DNA of 64,000 nucleotides. It comes from Chitinispirillales bacterium ANBcel5 (GTDB lineage: Bacteria > Fibrobacterota > Chitinivibrionia > Chitinivibrionales > Chitinispirillaceae). The position numbers were made by a program, and so were the translations under genes. The stretch covers positions 1 to 64,000 of the forward strand of contig JARUKZ010000021.1 in assembly GCA_029688955.1 (NCBI GenBank). Direction: 5' to 3'. Shown piece by piece: positions 45,591 to 55,783 of the stretch (within the stretch, counting starts at the first letter, position 1; each line of letters opens with the position of its first letter). Under the pieces are notes generated by a model. That model saw only the letters and a list, made by a program, of their open reading frames with translations, was not told where the DNA came from and ran no database searches.

Positions 45591-48272
45591 TTACACCTCA
45601 GAGTTAGACTTGGCTTTTAGCTCAGAAAGGATGTTTAAGGCATCAAGAGGCGTGAGTCCGTTAATATCCAGAGAGTGTAGCGTTGCCATTATTTCAGCTG
45701 TATGGGTATCCATAAGATTAAGCTGCACCCCATCATCGAAAAGATCAGTCTGCTCAGAGGAGTTTTCGGGTTCATCTTTGGTTCTTTTTCTCGCCAGAAT
45801 AGGCTTATGGTCAGGCGTAAGTTCCATATTTTCAAGATTGGTTAATATCTCTCTGGCCCGGTTAATAACTACCTGTGGAACGCCTGCAAGTCTTGCAACC
45901 TGAATGCCGTAAGAGTGATCACAGGAGCCATTTTCGATCTTGCGCAGAAAGATAATTTTATCGTTCCACTCTTTAACTCTGATGTGGAGGTTTTTAATTC
46001 TGCTGTAAAGAAGAGGCATCTCGGTGAGCTCATGGTAGTGGGTGGCAAAAAGTGTTCTGCCTCGTCGTGAATCGGTTTCATGCAGAAATTCAGCTACCGC
46101 CCAGGCTATACTTATGCCATCAAAGGTAGAGGTACCCCGACCGACCTCATCGAGAATAATAAGGCTTCTGTTGGTGGTGTTGTTTAATATATTTGCCACT
46201 TCTATCATTTCGACTAAAAATGTACTTTGACCACGGGCCAGACGATCTGATGCACCGACCCGGGTGAAAAACTTATCGACTACACCAATCTGAGCATGCT
46301 GTGCAGGAACAAATGACCCCAGCTGTGCCATGATTGTAATCAGTGCATTCTGACGAAGATAGGTTGATTTACCAGCCATATTGGGCCCGGTAATAAGAAG
46401 AAGCTGTGATTCGCCCGAAATGATTTCTGTATCGTTGGGGACAAACTGCTCAGAATCGTTCATCCGCTCTACCACCGGATGGCGCCCTTCTTTTATGATT
46501 ATATCACAATCGTTGGTAATAACCGGTCGCGTGTAGGCATAATCTGCGGCAATTCTTGCAAGCGATACATACACATCCAGGGTTGCAAGAGCTGATGCGG
46601 CCTTTTGGATACGTTCACAATGGGTTGAAACCTCTTTTCTAAGCGAGGTAAAAACTTCAAACTCAAGAGCATTAAGTTTTTCCTGTGCTCCAAGCACTTT
46701 TGCTTCCATATCCTTAAGCTCAGGAGTAATGAAGCGCTCTCCGTTGACCAGTGTCTGTTTTCTGATATAGTTATCCGGCACAAGCTCTTTATTGGCCTTT
46801 GAAACCTCTATATAATAACCAAATACCTTATTGTACCCGACCTTAAGAGAGGATATTTTGGTTCTTTGGCGCTCTGTTTCCTGAAGGGAAGCGATCCACT
46901 GTTTACCGTTAAGTGATGCATCCCGTATCTCATCAAGTTGCTCATTTATTCCCTTTTTTATTATTCCACCCTCTTTGACCGACAGAGGTGGGTTTTCCTC
47001 TATAGTTGAGCTGATAAGCTTGGAGATGGTTGCAAAGCCGTGGAGTTTAGAGCAGATAAGTGCCATTTGCTCTACGGGTGACTGTTCCAGTACCTTTATA
47101 AGTGATGGTAACACATCAAAGGACTGAGCAAGAGAAAGAAGGTCCCGTGCATTTGCCCGCTCAAACATAACCCGGCTTATGAGGCGCTCAAGATCGCATA
47201 TACGTTTAAGCAGAAGCTCTGTTTCTGATCTGACATAGATATCGTTTTTGAGCCATTCGACACAATCCAGACGACCGTTTATGGCATTTAAATCCTGCAG
47301 AGGATGAGTGATCCAGGTTCTGAGCAGTCGCGCTCCCATTGCAGTTCCAGTGCGATCCAGTACTGAGACCAGAGTGGTATCTTTATCATCGGTTTGCATG
47401 GGCTTGAGCAGCTCAAGGTTTCTGATTGTACTGGGATCAAGCTCTGCATACTGACTCAGGGCTCTGGGCTTGAGAGAGGAGATATGTTTGAGATCGCTTT
47501 TTTTCTGCTCTTTTAGATAGGAAAGCAACGCTCCGGCAGCACATACTCCTTCATTGAACCCTTCGAGTCCCATAGCCTGAACGGAAGCAATATTGAAATG
47601 AGAACAAATCGCTTCATTGGCACTTTCAAAGGAGAATTTCCAGGAGTCGAATTTTGAAATCAGGCACCTTTTATAACTTTGAGCCACACACTGTGGTATG
47701 GAAACGTCGTTAGCGTCGGATAACAGCAGTTCACTTGGATCTATTCTTACTATTTCATACTCAAGTTCGCCAGTATCGATCTCCTCCACTTCATACAGTC
47801 CGGTAGAGAGATCACAGATTGCCACACCCGTTTTTTGTTCTGAGCTAAAAAGAGAGAGAATGTAATTATTTGCGCGCTCTTCGATAAAGTTATCTTCAGT
47901 GGCAGTACCTGCGGTGATCACCTCAACGACATCACGTTTTACAATGCCTTTTGCAGCCTTGGGGTCTTCGGTTTGCTCACAAACGGCGATCTTGTAGCCT
48001 GCTCTGACCAGGCGGTTTGCGTACCGATCGAGGGCATGGTAGGGAAAACCGGCAAGGGGGGTACTTTGTGCACCGCCATGGTTACGGCTGGTTAGAGTGA
48101 GCCCAAGTACATTGGCGGCGATCTTGGCGTCCTCAAAGAAAAGTTCGTAAAAATCACCCATGCGGTAGAGCAGAATTGTGTCGGGATTGCGCTCTTTAAT
48201 TTCCAAATACTGACGCATGAGGGGGGTAAGATCATTAGATGGTGCAGAATATGAAGTGGTAGATTTTTTCAT
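45591..48272 (-). CDS. mutS: DNA mismatch repair protein MutS
   Basis: MutS recognises mismatches and starts repair. The 893-residue protein has the mismatch-binding start (TPLMRQYLEIKERNPDT), the FYELF motif (~46), the Walker A motif GPNMAGKST (629-637), DEVGRGTSTFDG (Walker B) and FATHYHEL. Length is normal. It follows scpB by eight bases on the minus strand, but a shared transcript is not proven. Confidence 0.98.
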   Translation of the reverse strand: MKKSTTSYSAPSNDLTPLMRQYLEIKERNPDTILLYRMGDFYELFFEDAKIAANVLGLTLTSRNHGGAQSTPLAGFPYHALDRYANRLVRAGYKIAVCEQTEDPKAAKGIVKRDVVEVITAGTATEDNFIEERANNYILSLFSSEQKTGVAICDLSTGLYEVEEIDTGELEYEIVRIDPSELLLSDANDVSIPQCVAQSYKRCLISKFDSWKFSFESANEAICSHFNIASVQAMGLEGFNEGVCAAGALLSYLKEQKKSDLKHISSLKPRALSQYAELDPSTIRNLELLKPMQTDDKDTTLVSVLDRTGTAMGARLLRTWITHPLQDLNAINGRLDCVEWLKNDIYVRSETELLLKRICDLERLISRVMFERANARDLLSLAQSFDVLPSLIKVLEQSPVEQMALICSKLHGFATISKLISSTIEENPPLSVKEGGIIKKGINEQLDEIRDASLNGKQWIASLQETERQRTKISSLKVGYNKVFGYYIEVSKANKELVPDNYIRKQTLVNGERFITPELKDMEAKVLGAQEKLNALEFEVFTSLRKEVSTHCERIQKAASALATLDVYVSLARIAADYAYTRPVITNDCDIIIKEGRHPVVERMNDSEQFVPNDTEIISGESQLLLITGPNMAGKSTYLRQNALITIMAQLGSFVPAQHAQIGVVDKFFTRVGASDRLARGQSTFLVEMIEVANILNNTTNRSLIILDEVGRGTSTFDGISIAWAVAEFLHETDSRRGRTLFATHYHELTEMPLLYSRIKNLHIRVKEWNDKIIFLRKIENGSCDHSYGIQVARLAGVPQVVINRAREILTNLENMELTPDHKPILARKRTKDEPENSSEQTDLFDDGVQLNLMDTHTAEIMATLHSLDINGLTPLDALNILSELKAKSNSEV

Positions 48273-48280
48273 AGTAGCAC

Positions 48281-49048
48281 TTACTCCTGTGCGCTGTCGT
48301 TAGAAGACTGTTGGGGTTTCTCTTCAGAGACGCTTTGTGGCTCCTCTGAACGGGGGCTGTTAAGTTCCTGCTGATCCTCCTGAGGCTCTGGGTCAGAGTC
48401 CTGGGGGGTATCATCTAAAGAGAATTCGTCCATCTTCTCCTTTGCCAGGGCTTCAAACTCCTCGATTCGTGGAAGATCTGAGATTTTATTCAATCCAAAG
48501 TATTTAAGAAAATGGGGGGTAGTGCTGTAAAGGAGTGGTCTTCCAGGCTTTTCACTTCTTCCCGAAATGCTGACCAGGTGTTTTTCCAGCAGTGTTTTCA
48601 TGGCGCCATCTGAGATTACTCCTCTTACCGCCTCGATCTCAGCTTTGCTTATGGGTTGTTTGTAGGCTATTATCGCCAGGCATTCAAGAGCCTGCAGTGA
48701 GAGTTTTTTGGCAGCCTTTTCTTTAAATATTCGCTTTACCCAGGGCTGGTAGAAGGACACGGTACGAAACTGATATCCTCCGCCAATCTGTACAATCTCA
48801 AAGGGGTGAGCTTCTTTTTGAAGCTGGGCGTTTATTTTATCGACCATTTTACGCAATTTTCTGGCATCGGGCTTACCGGGCAAAATGGCTTTAAGCCGTG
48901 CGGGGGTAAGTAGATCGTCTGATGCAAACAGAAGTGCTTCAAGGATTCGCAGCTCATCGGTCTGAACTTCTGCTTTGTCTAGTTCACCTTTTTGCATCGA
49001 TTCCTGCTCCTGCAACGTAATTTCCTCCTCCATGTAGTTTTCGCTCAC
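48281..49048 (-). CDS. scpB: Segregation and condensation protein B
   Basis: ScpB binds the SMC kleisin and helps chromosome condensation. The 255-residue protein has the ScpB winged-helix pattern (LRILEALLFASDDLLTP; QALECLAIIAYKQPIS). The C-terminal ~55 residues are low in complexity (Glu, Gln, Ser, Pro). Its start overlaps the scpA stop by four bases. Confidence 0.92.
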   Translation of the reverse strand: MSENYMEEEITLQEQESMQKGELDKAEVQTDELRILEALLFASDDLLTPARLKAILPGKPDARKLRKMVDKINAQLQKEAHPFEIVQIGGGYQFRTVSFYQPWVKRIFKEKAAKKLSLQALECLAIIAYKQPISKAEIEAVRGVISDGAMKTLLEKHLVSISGRSEKPGRPLLYSTTPHFLKYFGLNKISDLPRIEEFEALAKEKMDEFSLDDTPQDSDPEPQEDQQELNSPRSEEPQSVSEEKPQQSSNDSAQE

Positions 49049-49869
49049 TTCCCTTCTCCTTCAGTGCTCTGATTGTGCTCTGAAACCTCCTGCCGGGTAC
49101 CGTTTTCCCCCTCGGTATCTTTACGTCTGGCAACAAATATGGTGCCAAAGCACTCCTCCTGGCGAAAAGTGATCTCCCGCATTTTGACCAGCTCAAGAAT
49201 GGCCATAAATGTTACGACCAGAACAATTTTCCTCGCCTCAGATCTTTCAAACAGCTCATCGAATCGCACCTCATCTCTCTCGCTTAAACTGGAGAGGATG
49301 ACTTCTATTCGGTCGTCGATTTTTACATTTTCAAGCTCTACGGTGTGCCTGTACTCTTCATCCTCCTGGTGGGCAGGACGTTCAAGCACTCTTTTAAAGG
49401 CTGAAATAAGATCAAAGATGCTTATAGAGCCCAGATTAACTTCCTGCGTTTCGGGGCAGCTCTCTATCTCTTCAGCTTTTCCTCTGGTGTACGCGCCGAT
49501 CTGCTCTGATTCAAACAGCTTAAGTGTATTGGCTGCCTCTTTATACTTTTTATATTCAAGCAGCTGTGCTATAAGCTGCTCTCGGTTGAAGATACCGTCC
49601 TCATCACCAAGATCCTCATCGTCAGCGCTTTCCGGCAGGAGCTCACGTGCCTTAAGCCGAATAAGCTTGGATGCCATATGGAGATATTCACTGGCAATGT
49701 CGATATTGAGCTCACGCATCACATCCAGATATTCAAGATACTGGGTGGTAACCACCGACACCTGTATCTCTGTGATACTTACTTCCGATTTATGCACCAG
49801 ATACAGTAATAAATCAAGGGGCCCTTCAAAGAGCTCAAGATGCACTTCATATTCTTTTTTTACCTGCAC
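49045..49869 (-). CDS. scpA: Segregation and condensation protein A
   Basis: The kleisin subunit of the SMC complex. The 274-residue protein starts with the hallmark FEGPLDLLLYLVHKSEV, followed by the long helical body and a winged-helix C-terminus (EVRFDELFERSEARKIVLV). It overlaps scpB by four bases and the ridA-like gene by ten. Confidence 0.94.
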   Translation of the reverse strand: MQVKKEYEVHLELFEGPLDLLLYLVHKSEVSITEIQVSVVTTQYLEYLDVMRELNIDIASEYLHMASKLIRLKARELLPESADDEDLGDEDGIFNREQLIAQLLEYKKYKEAANTLKLFESEQIGAYTRGKAEEIESCPETQEVNLGSISIFDLISAFKRVLERPAHQEDEEYRHTVELENVKIDDRIEVILSSLSERDEVRFDELFERSEARKIVLVVTFMAILELVKMREITFRQEECFGTIFVARRKDTEGENGTRQEVSEHNQSTEGEGK

Positions 49870-50240
49870 GCTACCGCCTCTATCTTCACTCTACCATCCA
49901 TAGGAAGTGAGGATACCTCCACTACACTGCGGGCAGGTTTAGCACCCTGCAGTTCCTTTTCATACACGCTGTTAAAGGATGGAAAATCTGCCATATCTTT
50001 CAAAAAAACAGTAGTTTTAACCAAAGAAGTAACCTTCAGGCCCTGGGAGTGAAGGATCGCCCTGAGGTTGTGCATAACACAACGGGTCTGCTCCTCTGTG
50101 GTGGTGCCACAGATCGTACCTGAATGTGGATCCAGTGCAATCTGTCCTGAAATGAACAGAAAATCGCCACATGAAACAGCCTGACTATAGGGGCCGACCG
50201 GAAGAGGTGCCTTGTCTGTTCTGATCAAACGGGAATTCAT
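49860..50240 (-). CDS. ridA: RidA-family deaminase
   Basis: RidA removes reactive enamine/imine intermediates from amino acid metabolism. The 126-residue protein has PVGPYSQAV (~14-22), FLFISGQIALDP and the late DGRVKIEAVAC with Glu, as in active RidA. The catalytic Arg is present in ARSVVEV. It overlaps scpA by ten bases. Confidence 0.92.
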   Translation of the reverse strand: MNSRLIRTDKAPLPVGPYSQAVSCGDFLFISGQIALDPHSGTICGTTTEEQTRCVMHNLRAILHSQGLKVTSLVKTTVFLKDMADFPSFNSVYEKELQGAKPARSVVEVSSLPMDGRVKIEAVACR

Positions 50241-50263
50241 ACCTGTCCTTGTAATTTAAGCTT

Positions 50264-50305
50264 CTCTTTCCCTTAAAAGGGAGCCACACCTTTTAAGGGA
50301 AAGAG
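50264..50305. terminator. Terminator between ridA and glmS
   Basis: A perfect 17-bp inverted repeat (50264-50280 with 50289-50305) around the loop GAGCCACA. No long T-run follows, but the hairpin is very stable. It separates the glmS 3' end from the ridA start on the same strand, so it would end glmS transcripts. Confidence 0.7.
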
Positions 50306-50319
50306 TGAATTTCAAAACG

Positions 50320-52146
50320 CTATTCTACAGTGACGCTCTTTGCCAGGTTTCTTGGCTGATCTATCTCACAGCCCCTGAACGCAGCTATATGGTACGCCAG
50401 AAGCTGCAGAGGAATAACAGAGAGCAGCGGGCTGAGCATCGCCAGTGTTTTTGGAATATAAATCACGTGATGCACAAATTTTTCAATTTCCTTATCTCCT
50501 TCGCTGGCGATCGCTATAACCTTGCCTCCTCTGGCATTGATTTCCTGGATATTGGAGATAACCTTGTCATAGACACTGTCCTTTAATGCCAGTACCACGC
50601 TTGGCATATCCTTGTCTATAAGGGCAATAGGGCCATGTTTCATCTCTGCTGCCGGATAGCCCTCGGCATGTACGTAAGAGATCTCTTTAAGTTTAAGAGC
50701 TCCTTCCAGAGCTACAGGAAAGTTATAGGAGCGCCCCAGATACAGGAAGTTATTGTGGTTTGCATAGATATCTGCAATTTGGCGAATATGATCATTCTGT
50801 TTTAGTATTTTGGCCACCTGTTTGGGGATATTTTGTAATGCCCGTGCAATGGTCATCCCTTCGGAATGAGAGATACGCCTCATGCGCCCCAAAAGGAGTG
50901 TAAGGAGACTGAGGATAGTAAGCTGTGAAGTGAATGCTTTGGTTGAAGCCACCCCTATTTCGGGTCCGGCATGAAGGTATACGCCGCCCTGAGTTTCCCG
51001 TGCAATAGTTGAGCCCACAGAGTTGCATATCCCAAGAACCGTAGCTCCCTTGTGGGCAGCTTCCCGAAGTGCTGCAAGGGTATCGGCGGTTTCACCTGAC
51101 TGGCTTATCACAAATACCAGGGTATGAGAGTCTATGATGGGGTTTCTGTAGCGAAACTCTGAAGCGTATTCAACTTCTACAGGAATTCCGGTTAACTCCT
51201 CAATCATGTATTCACCCACCAGTGCAGCATGCCAGCTTGTGCCACAGGCCACAAAGATGATTCTGTTTATTTCCCGAAGCTCCTGGAATACCAGATTAAG
51301 CCCATCGAGGCGGGCGATGCCGTCATCAGCCAGTATACGGCCTCTCATGGCGTTTTTTATTGTTTCGGGTTGCTCAAAAATCTCTTTTAACATGAAATGC
51401 TCAAATCCACCCTTTGCCAGGGCATCGGCATCCCACTCCAGGCGGTGGATTTCCGGCTTAATCTTCTTGTTGTCGAGGGTCGTAGTGTTGTACTCGCCAT
51501 TTTTAAGCTCTATAAGGTTGTTGTCCTTTAGGTAAATAACCTTTTTGGTGTGGCGTACAATGGCGGATGCATCGGAGGCAAGAAGAAGCTCCTCTTCACC
51601 CACTCCGACCACAAGCGGAGAGCCGCGTCGTGCACCTACCAGCACGCCGGGATTGTCGCATGCAACCACTGCAATGCCAAACGTCCCTTCCACCTCTGAG
51701 AGTGCACGTCTGACCGCTCTAACAAGATCACCGCTGTAGTATTTACCGATTAGTTGTGCCAGGACCTCGGAGTCGGTTTCTGAGACAAACTCAACCCCCT
51801 CTTTGATCAGTTTATCTTTAAGGTAGGAGTAGTTTTCTATTATACCATTATGTACCATGGCGATACGATTTTGGCAGTCTGTGTGTGGGTGTGAGTTAAT
51901 GGTTGATGGCGCCCCGTGAGTTGCCCAACGGGTGTGGGCAATACCGGTAAAACCTGGTTTAGGGCAATCTGAAGTCAAAGTTCTTAGATTATCCACCTTA
52001 CCCTTATCTTTGTGCACATTGACCATTCCGCAGTCAACCAGTGCAATGCCTGCACTGTCATAACCTCTGTATTCAAGGGCACTTAACCCTTCTATGAGTA
52101 TGGGATATGCTTCTCTGTTTCCTATATAACCAACGATTCCACACAT
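50320..52146 (-). CDS. glmS: Glutamine-fructose-6-phosphate aminotransferase (GlmS)
   Basis: It makes glucosamine 6-phosphate, the entry to amino-sugar and cell-wall synthesis. The 608-residue protein starts MCGIVGYIG with Cys2 as the nucleophile, has an Ntn/GAT domain, then two SIS domains (SQSGETADTLAAL) and the C-terminal DQPRNLAKSVTVE. The ATG at 52146 is chosen so that Cys is residue 2; GAGGGG lies upstream. No glmS riboswitch was recognised. Confidence 0.98.
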   Translation of the reverse strand: MCGIVGYIGNREAYPILIEGLSALEYRGYDSAGIALVDCGMVNVHKDKGKVDNLRTLTSDCPKPGFTGIAHTRWATHGAPSTINSHPHTDCQNRIAMVHNGIIENYSYLKDKLIKEGVEFVSETDSEVLAQLIGKYYSGDLVRAVRRALSEVEGTFGIAVVACDNPGVLVGARRGSPLVVGVGEEELLLASDASAIVRHTKKVIYLKDNNLIELKNGEYNTTTLDNKKIKPEIHRLEWDADALAKGGFEHFMLKEIFEQPETIKNAMRGRILADDGIARLDGLNLVFQELREINRIIFVACGTSWHAALVGEYMIEELTGIPVEVEYASEFRYRNPIIDSHTLVFVISQSGETADTLAALREAAHKGATVLGICNSVGSTIARETQGGVYLHAGPEIGVASTKAFTSQLTILSLLTLLLGRMRRISHSEGMTIARALQNIPKQVAKILKQNDHIRQIADIYANHNNFLYLGRSYNFPVALEGALKLKEISYVHAEGYPAAEMKHGPIALIDKDMPSVVLALKDSVYDKVISNIQEINARGGKVIAIASEGDKEIEKFVHHVIYIPKTLAMLSPLLSVIPLQLLAYHIAAFRGCEIDQPRNLAKSVTVE

Positions 52147-52517
52147 GTAGACCATCCCCTCTTGTTTTTATGGTGAGCACAAGCGTTTCTTACGATTCGT
52201 TATTAAAATAATGGTTAAAAAATAATCGCTGCAGGGGTGTTTATACCAGTTTTTGTACATAACTCTTTGGGTTAAACCATACAGCATCTTCCAAACTAAA
52301 CTTAGTAAACCATAGAGAAAGCAATTGATATGCCTTTTATGTACGTTGTAGGGTTGTATGGCATAAAACAGGTCATCGCTTTTGGATAGTCTAAAAGGGA
52401 ATGAGGGCTTTAGAAGAAAAACCCTGCGCTACCCAACCGAAGTACTATCTACTATATTTAGGAGTAGTTGGGTTGGTGTTTTAAAAAAGCTGGAATTTGC
52501 AATGAAATGGATAAGAG
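52147..52517. other. Gene-free region between glmS and yecA-like gene
   Basis: About 370 bases, AT-rich, with no supported gene. A short inverted repeat (ACCCAAC 52431-52437 with GTTGGGT 52467-52473) may be a weak hairpin. The divergent promoters must lie here, but I cannot pick a -35/-10 pair with confidence. Confidence 0.35.
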
Positions 52518-53219
52518 ATGATTATTAGTGACCTGAAAAAACTTGAGTACGCCCTGAGTGAGATACCAGGCGAAGAAGTGTATAACCTCGAGCAGGTTCA
52601 CGGTATGCTTACTGCCATACTCACCGGTCCCTCGGTTGTCATGCCAAGCGATTGGGTACCGTACGTTTTTAGCTCTGAAGGCAAGATGCCAAATCTTGAG
52701 CACGAAAAGACAGAAAACCTCATCTCTTTGCTAATGAAACTGAATAACCATATAGCATCTCAATTAGATTCCCGTGATTTTGTACCCCTTATAGGATGTG
52801 AAGAAGAGGGGGGTAAACCCTATCCAGATCCCCACCCCTGGTGCTTAAGTTTTCTTGAAGGAATGTCTCTTTGGGGGGAAGAGTGGGTTGAGGGTGAAGA
52901 CGATGACAGTGTGCTGATCGATCTGCTTACTCCTATTGTGTACTTTGCTGATATTAAAGACAAAAGAGAGCTGCGCACTAAAAAGAGCAAAAAAGATATC
53001 GAGAAGATTGAACTTGATCTGATTGAAGACATTCCAAGATGTGTCTGGAACATACGGGAGTACTGGCGTAAACGGGTCTGCGGTGAAGATCCCGAGATGG
53101 ACAATGAAGAATATGAGGTTTTAGAATTCAGTAAAGAAGACTTTTTTGCCAACGGGTTGTGTTTATGCGGAAGTGGTAAGCAATTTGACCGGTGTTGCTG
53201 GAAAAACTCACACAACTAA
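52518..53219 (+). CDS. YecA/UPF0149-type protein with SEC-C motif
   Basis: The 233-residue protein has an N-terminal helical domain with LEQVHGMLTAILTGP and a later PWCLSFLEGM, patterns of UPF0149/YecA. It ends in the zinc-binding SEC-C motif CLCGSGKQFDRCC. Function is not well known. It is a second SEC-C protein in this window, with YchJ at 15761. Confidence 0.83.
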   Translation: MIISDLKKLEYALSEIPGEEVYNLEQVHGMLTAILTGPSVVMPSDWVPYVFSSEGKMPNLEHEKTENLISLLMKLNNHIASQLDSRDFVPLIGCEEEGGKPYPDPHPWCLSFLEGMSLWGEEWVEGEDDDSVLIDLLTPIVYFADIKDKRELRTKKSKKDIEKIELDLIEDIPRCVWNIREYWRKRVCGEDPEMDNEEYEVLEFSKEDFFANGLCLCGSGKQFDRCCWKNSHN

Positions 53220-53226
53220 GGGCTTT

Positions 53227-53673
53227 TTAGATGATTTTTGCCAAAACCAGTGCATCTTCGCCGTCTCTGTAGTAACGCTTTCGCCGGCCTTTTTCCCTGA
53301 AACCACACCTCTTATAGAGTCTGCGGGCTGCGAGGTTAGAAACCCGTACCTCAAGCCATGCTTTATGCATGCCCCTCTTTACCGCCAGGTCGATTGTTTT
53401 GCAGAGAAGCTTTAGGCCAATCCCTCTGCTTCTAAATATTGGAGATACCCCAAGAGAGTGAATCTCAAGCTCATCCATTAGAAGCGTGGTACAGGTATAG
53501 GCGATAATCCTTTCACCGGTGCCGATTACGGTAAAAAGAGAGTAGGGGGATGAAAAATCACACAAAAGCTGTTCTTTTAAACGGGGTGTTTTATGACACA
53601 AGGACTCAAGCCGGGCTATTGAATCAATATCCTCACCACGTGCTTCTCTGAAGAAATAGTGACTGTTGTTCAT
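53227..53673 (-). CDS. GNAT N-acetyltransferase, RimI-like
   Basis: The 148-residue protein has the acetyl-CoA loop RSRGIGLKLL (~82-91), LEVRVSNLAARRLYKRCGF (~106-124), and the RimI-like pattern of short GNATs. RimI acetylates ribosomal protein S18; the substrate here is not proven. It starts nine bases after the MATE stop, in the same direction. Confidence 0.83.
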   Translation of the reverse strand: MNNSHYFFREARGEDIDSIARLESLCHKTPRLKEQLLCDFSSPYSLFTVIGTGERIIAYTCTTLLMDELEIHSLGVSPIFRSRGIGLKLLCKTIDLAVKRGMHKAWLEVRVSNLAARRLYKRCGFREKGRRKRYYRDGEDALVLAKII

Positions 53674-53681
53674 AGAAGGTG

Positions 53682-55100
53682 TTATTCAGGAAAAGTGTTA
53701 CTCTGCTTTACTCGTACGTTTTTTGAGTGCCATTTTCCACTCCTCCATCTTAAAATCATAACACCACCTCTTATCCATTCATCCATGGCAAGAGCTATCC
53801 ATACGCCAAGAAGCCCCCATCCTAAAGCTATTCCAAGCATATATGCTAAAAATACCCCAATTCCCCACATGAAAACAATACCTGCACATACCGGAAACTT
53901 TACATCACCGGCTCCCTTTAGTGCCGGGACGATTATCACATTAAAATTCCTCCCGGGTTCCATAAAGAGCGCTACAATGAATACACTTGAGAGCAGGTGA
54001 AGAATGTCAGGGTTATCGGTAAGCATGTTCATAACCGGAGATCTGAACATAAAAAGAACAGAGACCAAAACAGCTGAGAGAGAAAACCCTGTAAGAAAGT
54101 AGCCGTAGACTTTCTGTTTGGCCTGCTCAAACATCTTTGCTCCAACGTAATAGCCCACCTTTATCTGAGTCGCTATTCCAATAGAAATGGAAGTTATAAA
54201 CACATATCTCAGTACCGTCATGGCATAGACCGATGCAGCCATCGCTTCTGTACCGATGTGGGAGAGCATACGCATGATCGCTATTTGCCCCAGATTGTAG
54301 GAGATGTTTTCTCCTGCAGTCGGGACTCCAATAGCAAGGATCTGTTTATACACAGAAAAAGGGGTAGAGAGCATTTTGCGCCAGGGAAGGTTAAGGTTTT
54401 TATGAGCCTTAATTAACGTCAGGAGTACAATGGTTGCCACCAGATGACTAAACACTGTAGACAGGGCTACTCCTTTTACCCCAAGTACCGGCATCCCCCA
54501 AACACCAAACAAGAAAAGATAGTTGCCAAAGATATTTAGAAGCATAGCAAAAACGTTAGTAAACATCGGCGCTTTACTGTATCCGTAAGATCTTAGTATA
54601 TTTGCAAATATCATACTTGTGGCAATAAAAACAGAGCCACTGCTAAAAACAACCATGTACTGAAGTGCGTAGGTGTGAACCTGGGGTTCAAGATTAAAAA
54701 AGCCTACAACTACCGGAGACATTAGGGTCAGCAGCAGGCCAAGTAAAAGGGCAGAAACAGTCCCCAGGGAGATGCTGCCCACGGCAAACTGTGCAGCCCT
54801 TGCATGCTCTCGCGCTCCAAGACTCTGTGAAATAAGAATAGAAGCCCCTGAAGTAATCATGAGAAACAGAAGCTGCACAAAAAAAGCAAACTGAACAGTA
54901 AGGCCTGCTGCCGCAACTGCGTTTTCATTATAATACTTAAGCATGAAAACATCTGCACTCGATATGGCAACTCGTAAAAGATGCTCTATCATTATTGGCC
55001 AGGCCAGGTGAAACAGAGGGATGCTGGTGTGCTTACCTTCTAACGATTCTTCCAGCGTCTCTTGTGAAACACTATGTTTACTATGACTTTTAGTACTCAT
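53682..55100 (-). CDS. MATE-family efflux transporter
   Basis: The 472-residue protein has about 12 hydrophobic spans in two halves of the MATE fold. Motifs include ADVFMLKYYNENAVAAAG (~50-67) and SQSLGAREH (~91-99). MATE transporters export cations, drugs or lipids. The substrate cannot be told. It precedes the RimI-like gene. Confidence 0.9.
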   Translation of the reverse strand: MSTKSHSKHSVSQETLEESLEGKHTSIPLFHLAWPIMIEHLLRVAISSADVFMLKYYNENAVAAAGLTVQFAFFVQLLFLMITSGASILISQSLGAREHARAAQFAVGSISLGTVSALLLGLLLTLMSPVVVGFFNLEPQVHTYALQYMVVFSSGSVFIATSMIFANILRSYGYSKAPMFTNVFAMLLNIFGNYLFLFGVWGMPVLGVKGVALSTVFSHLVATIVLLTLIKAHKNLNLPWRKMLSTPFSVYKQILAIGVPTAGENISYNLGQIAIMRMLSHIGTEAMAASVYAMTVLRYVFITSISIGIATQIKVGYYVGAKMFEQAKQKVYGYFLTGFSLSAVLVSVLFMFRSPVMNMLTDNPDILHLLSSVFIVALFMEPGRNFNVIIVPALKGAGDVKFPVCAGIVFMWGIGVFLAYMLGIALGWGLLGVWIALAMDEWIRGGVMILRWRSGKWHSKNVRVKQSNTFPE

Positions 55101-55373
55101 TATCTAAGCTGTCAGTTTTCTATGTCTTTTTTCTGTAGTAAAGAAAGTTCGAGAGTTAATTTTACGTTACTTTTTGCCCAAGTTCTTATTACACGGATAC
55201 CCCTTCTAAACCCGTACCTGCTAGTAGTGAGCTAAAGGGTGTTATGAATAGTTTGGGAAACGATTTGTTTTTAGAAGTGGTAACAAGGCTCTACAATATA
55301 CTGTTTTTATACGATAAACAGTAGCTATTTTTAAACAATGAAACGAGCTGCGATTCCGGCCCACAGTTACCTG

Positions 55374-55700
55374 TTAGCTTAAAAGCCCTTTTTTATTAAG
55401 AAGCTCATCAATTCGTGCTGCCAGGATGAAATCCTTTTCACTAAGCCCAAATACTTCAGGAGTATAGAGGGTAAGAACAAGAGTTTTAAAAGAAAGGTAA
55501 AAGTTGGGGTAATGACCTTCCGTTTGCGCCAGATGGGCAATATCATTAAGGAGTACCAGGGCATCATTGAACGTTTCCAGCTGTACGTTTTTTTTAAGCG
55601 TATGCGGTTTTATGTAAAGAAGTGCCCAGCCGGTGAGATTTCCCATCAGCTCCTCTTCGTCTTTTTCACTGAGTGGATAGTTGTTTCGTTTTTCACTCAT
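55374..55700 (-). CDS. phhB: Pterin-4-alpha-carbinolamine dehydratase
   Basis: The 108-residue protein has the catalytic pattern EGHYPNFYLSF (~61-71) and the following TPEVFGLSEKDFILA (~79-93), close to the PCD family motif. It recycles tetrahydrobiopterin or acts in related pterin chemistry. No aromatic amino acid hydroxylase is seen nearby, so its partner is unknown. Confidence 0.85.
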   Translation of the reverse strand: MSEKRNNYPLSEKDEEELMGNLTGWALLYIKPHTLKKNVQLETFNDALVLLNDIAHLAQTEGHYPNFYLSFKTLVLTLYTPEVFGLSEKDFILAARIDELLNKKGLLS

Positions 55701-55783
55701 AGAACGCTCTCCATCTTAGTAATTAAAGCCAGGAATGCTTTTTGAGCACCCCCGGCTATCTTAGAGGTTACAGGTAAAGCATG

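Noticed and set aside
52147..52300. glmS riboswitch/ribozyme upstream of glmS
   Set aside because: I saw no recognisable glmS ribozyme core near the start.
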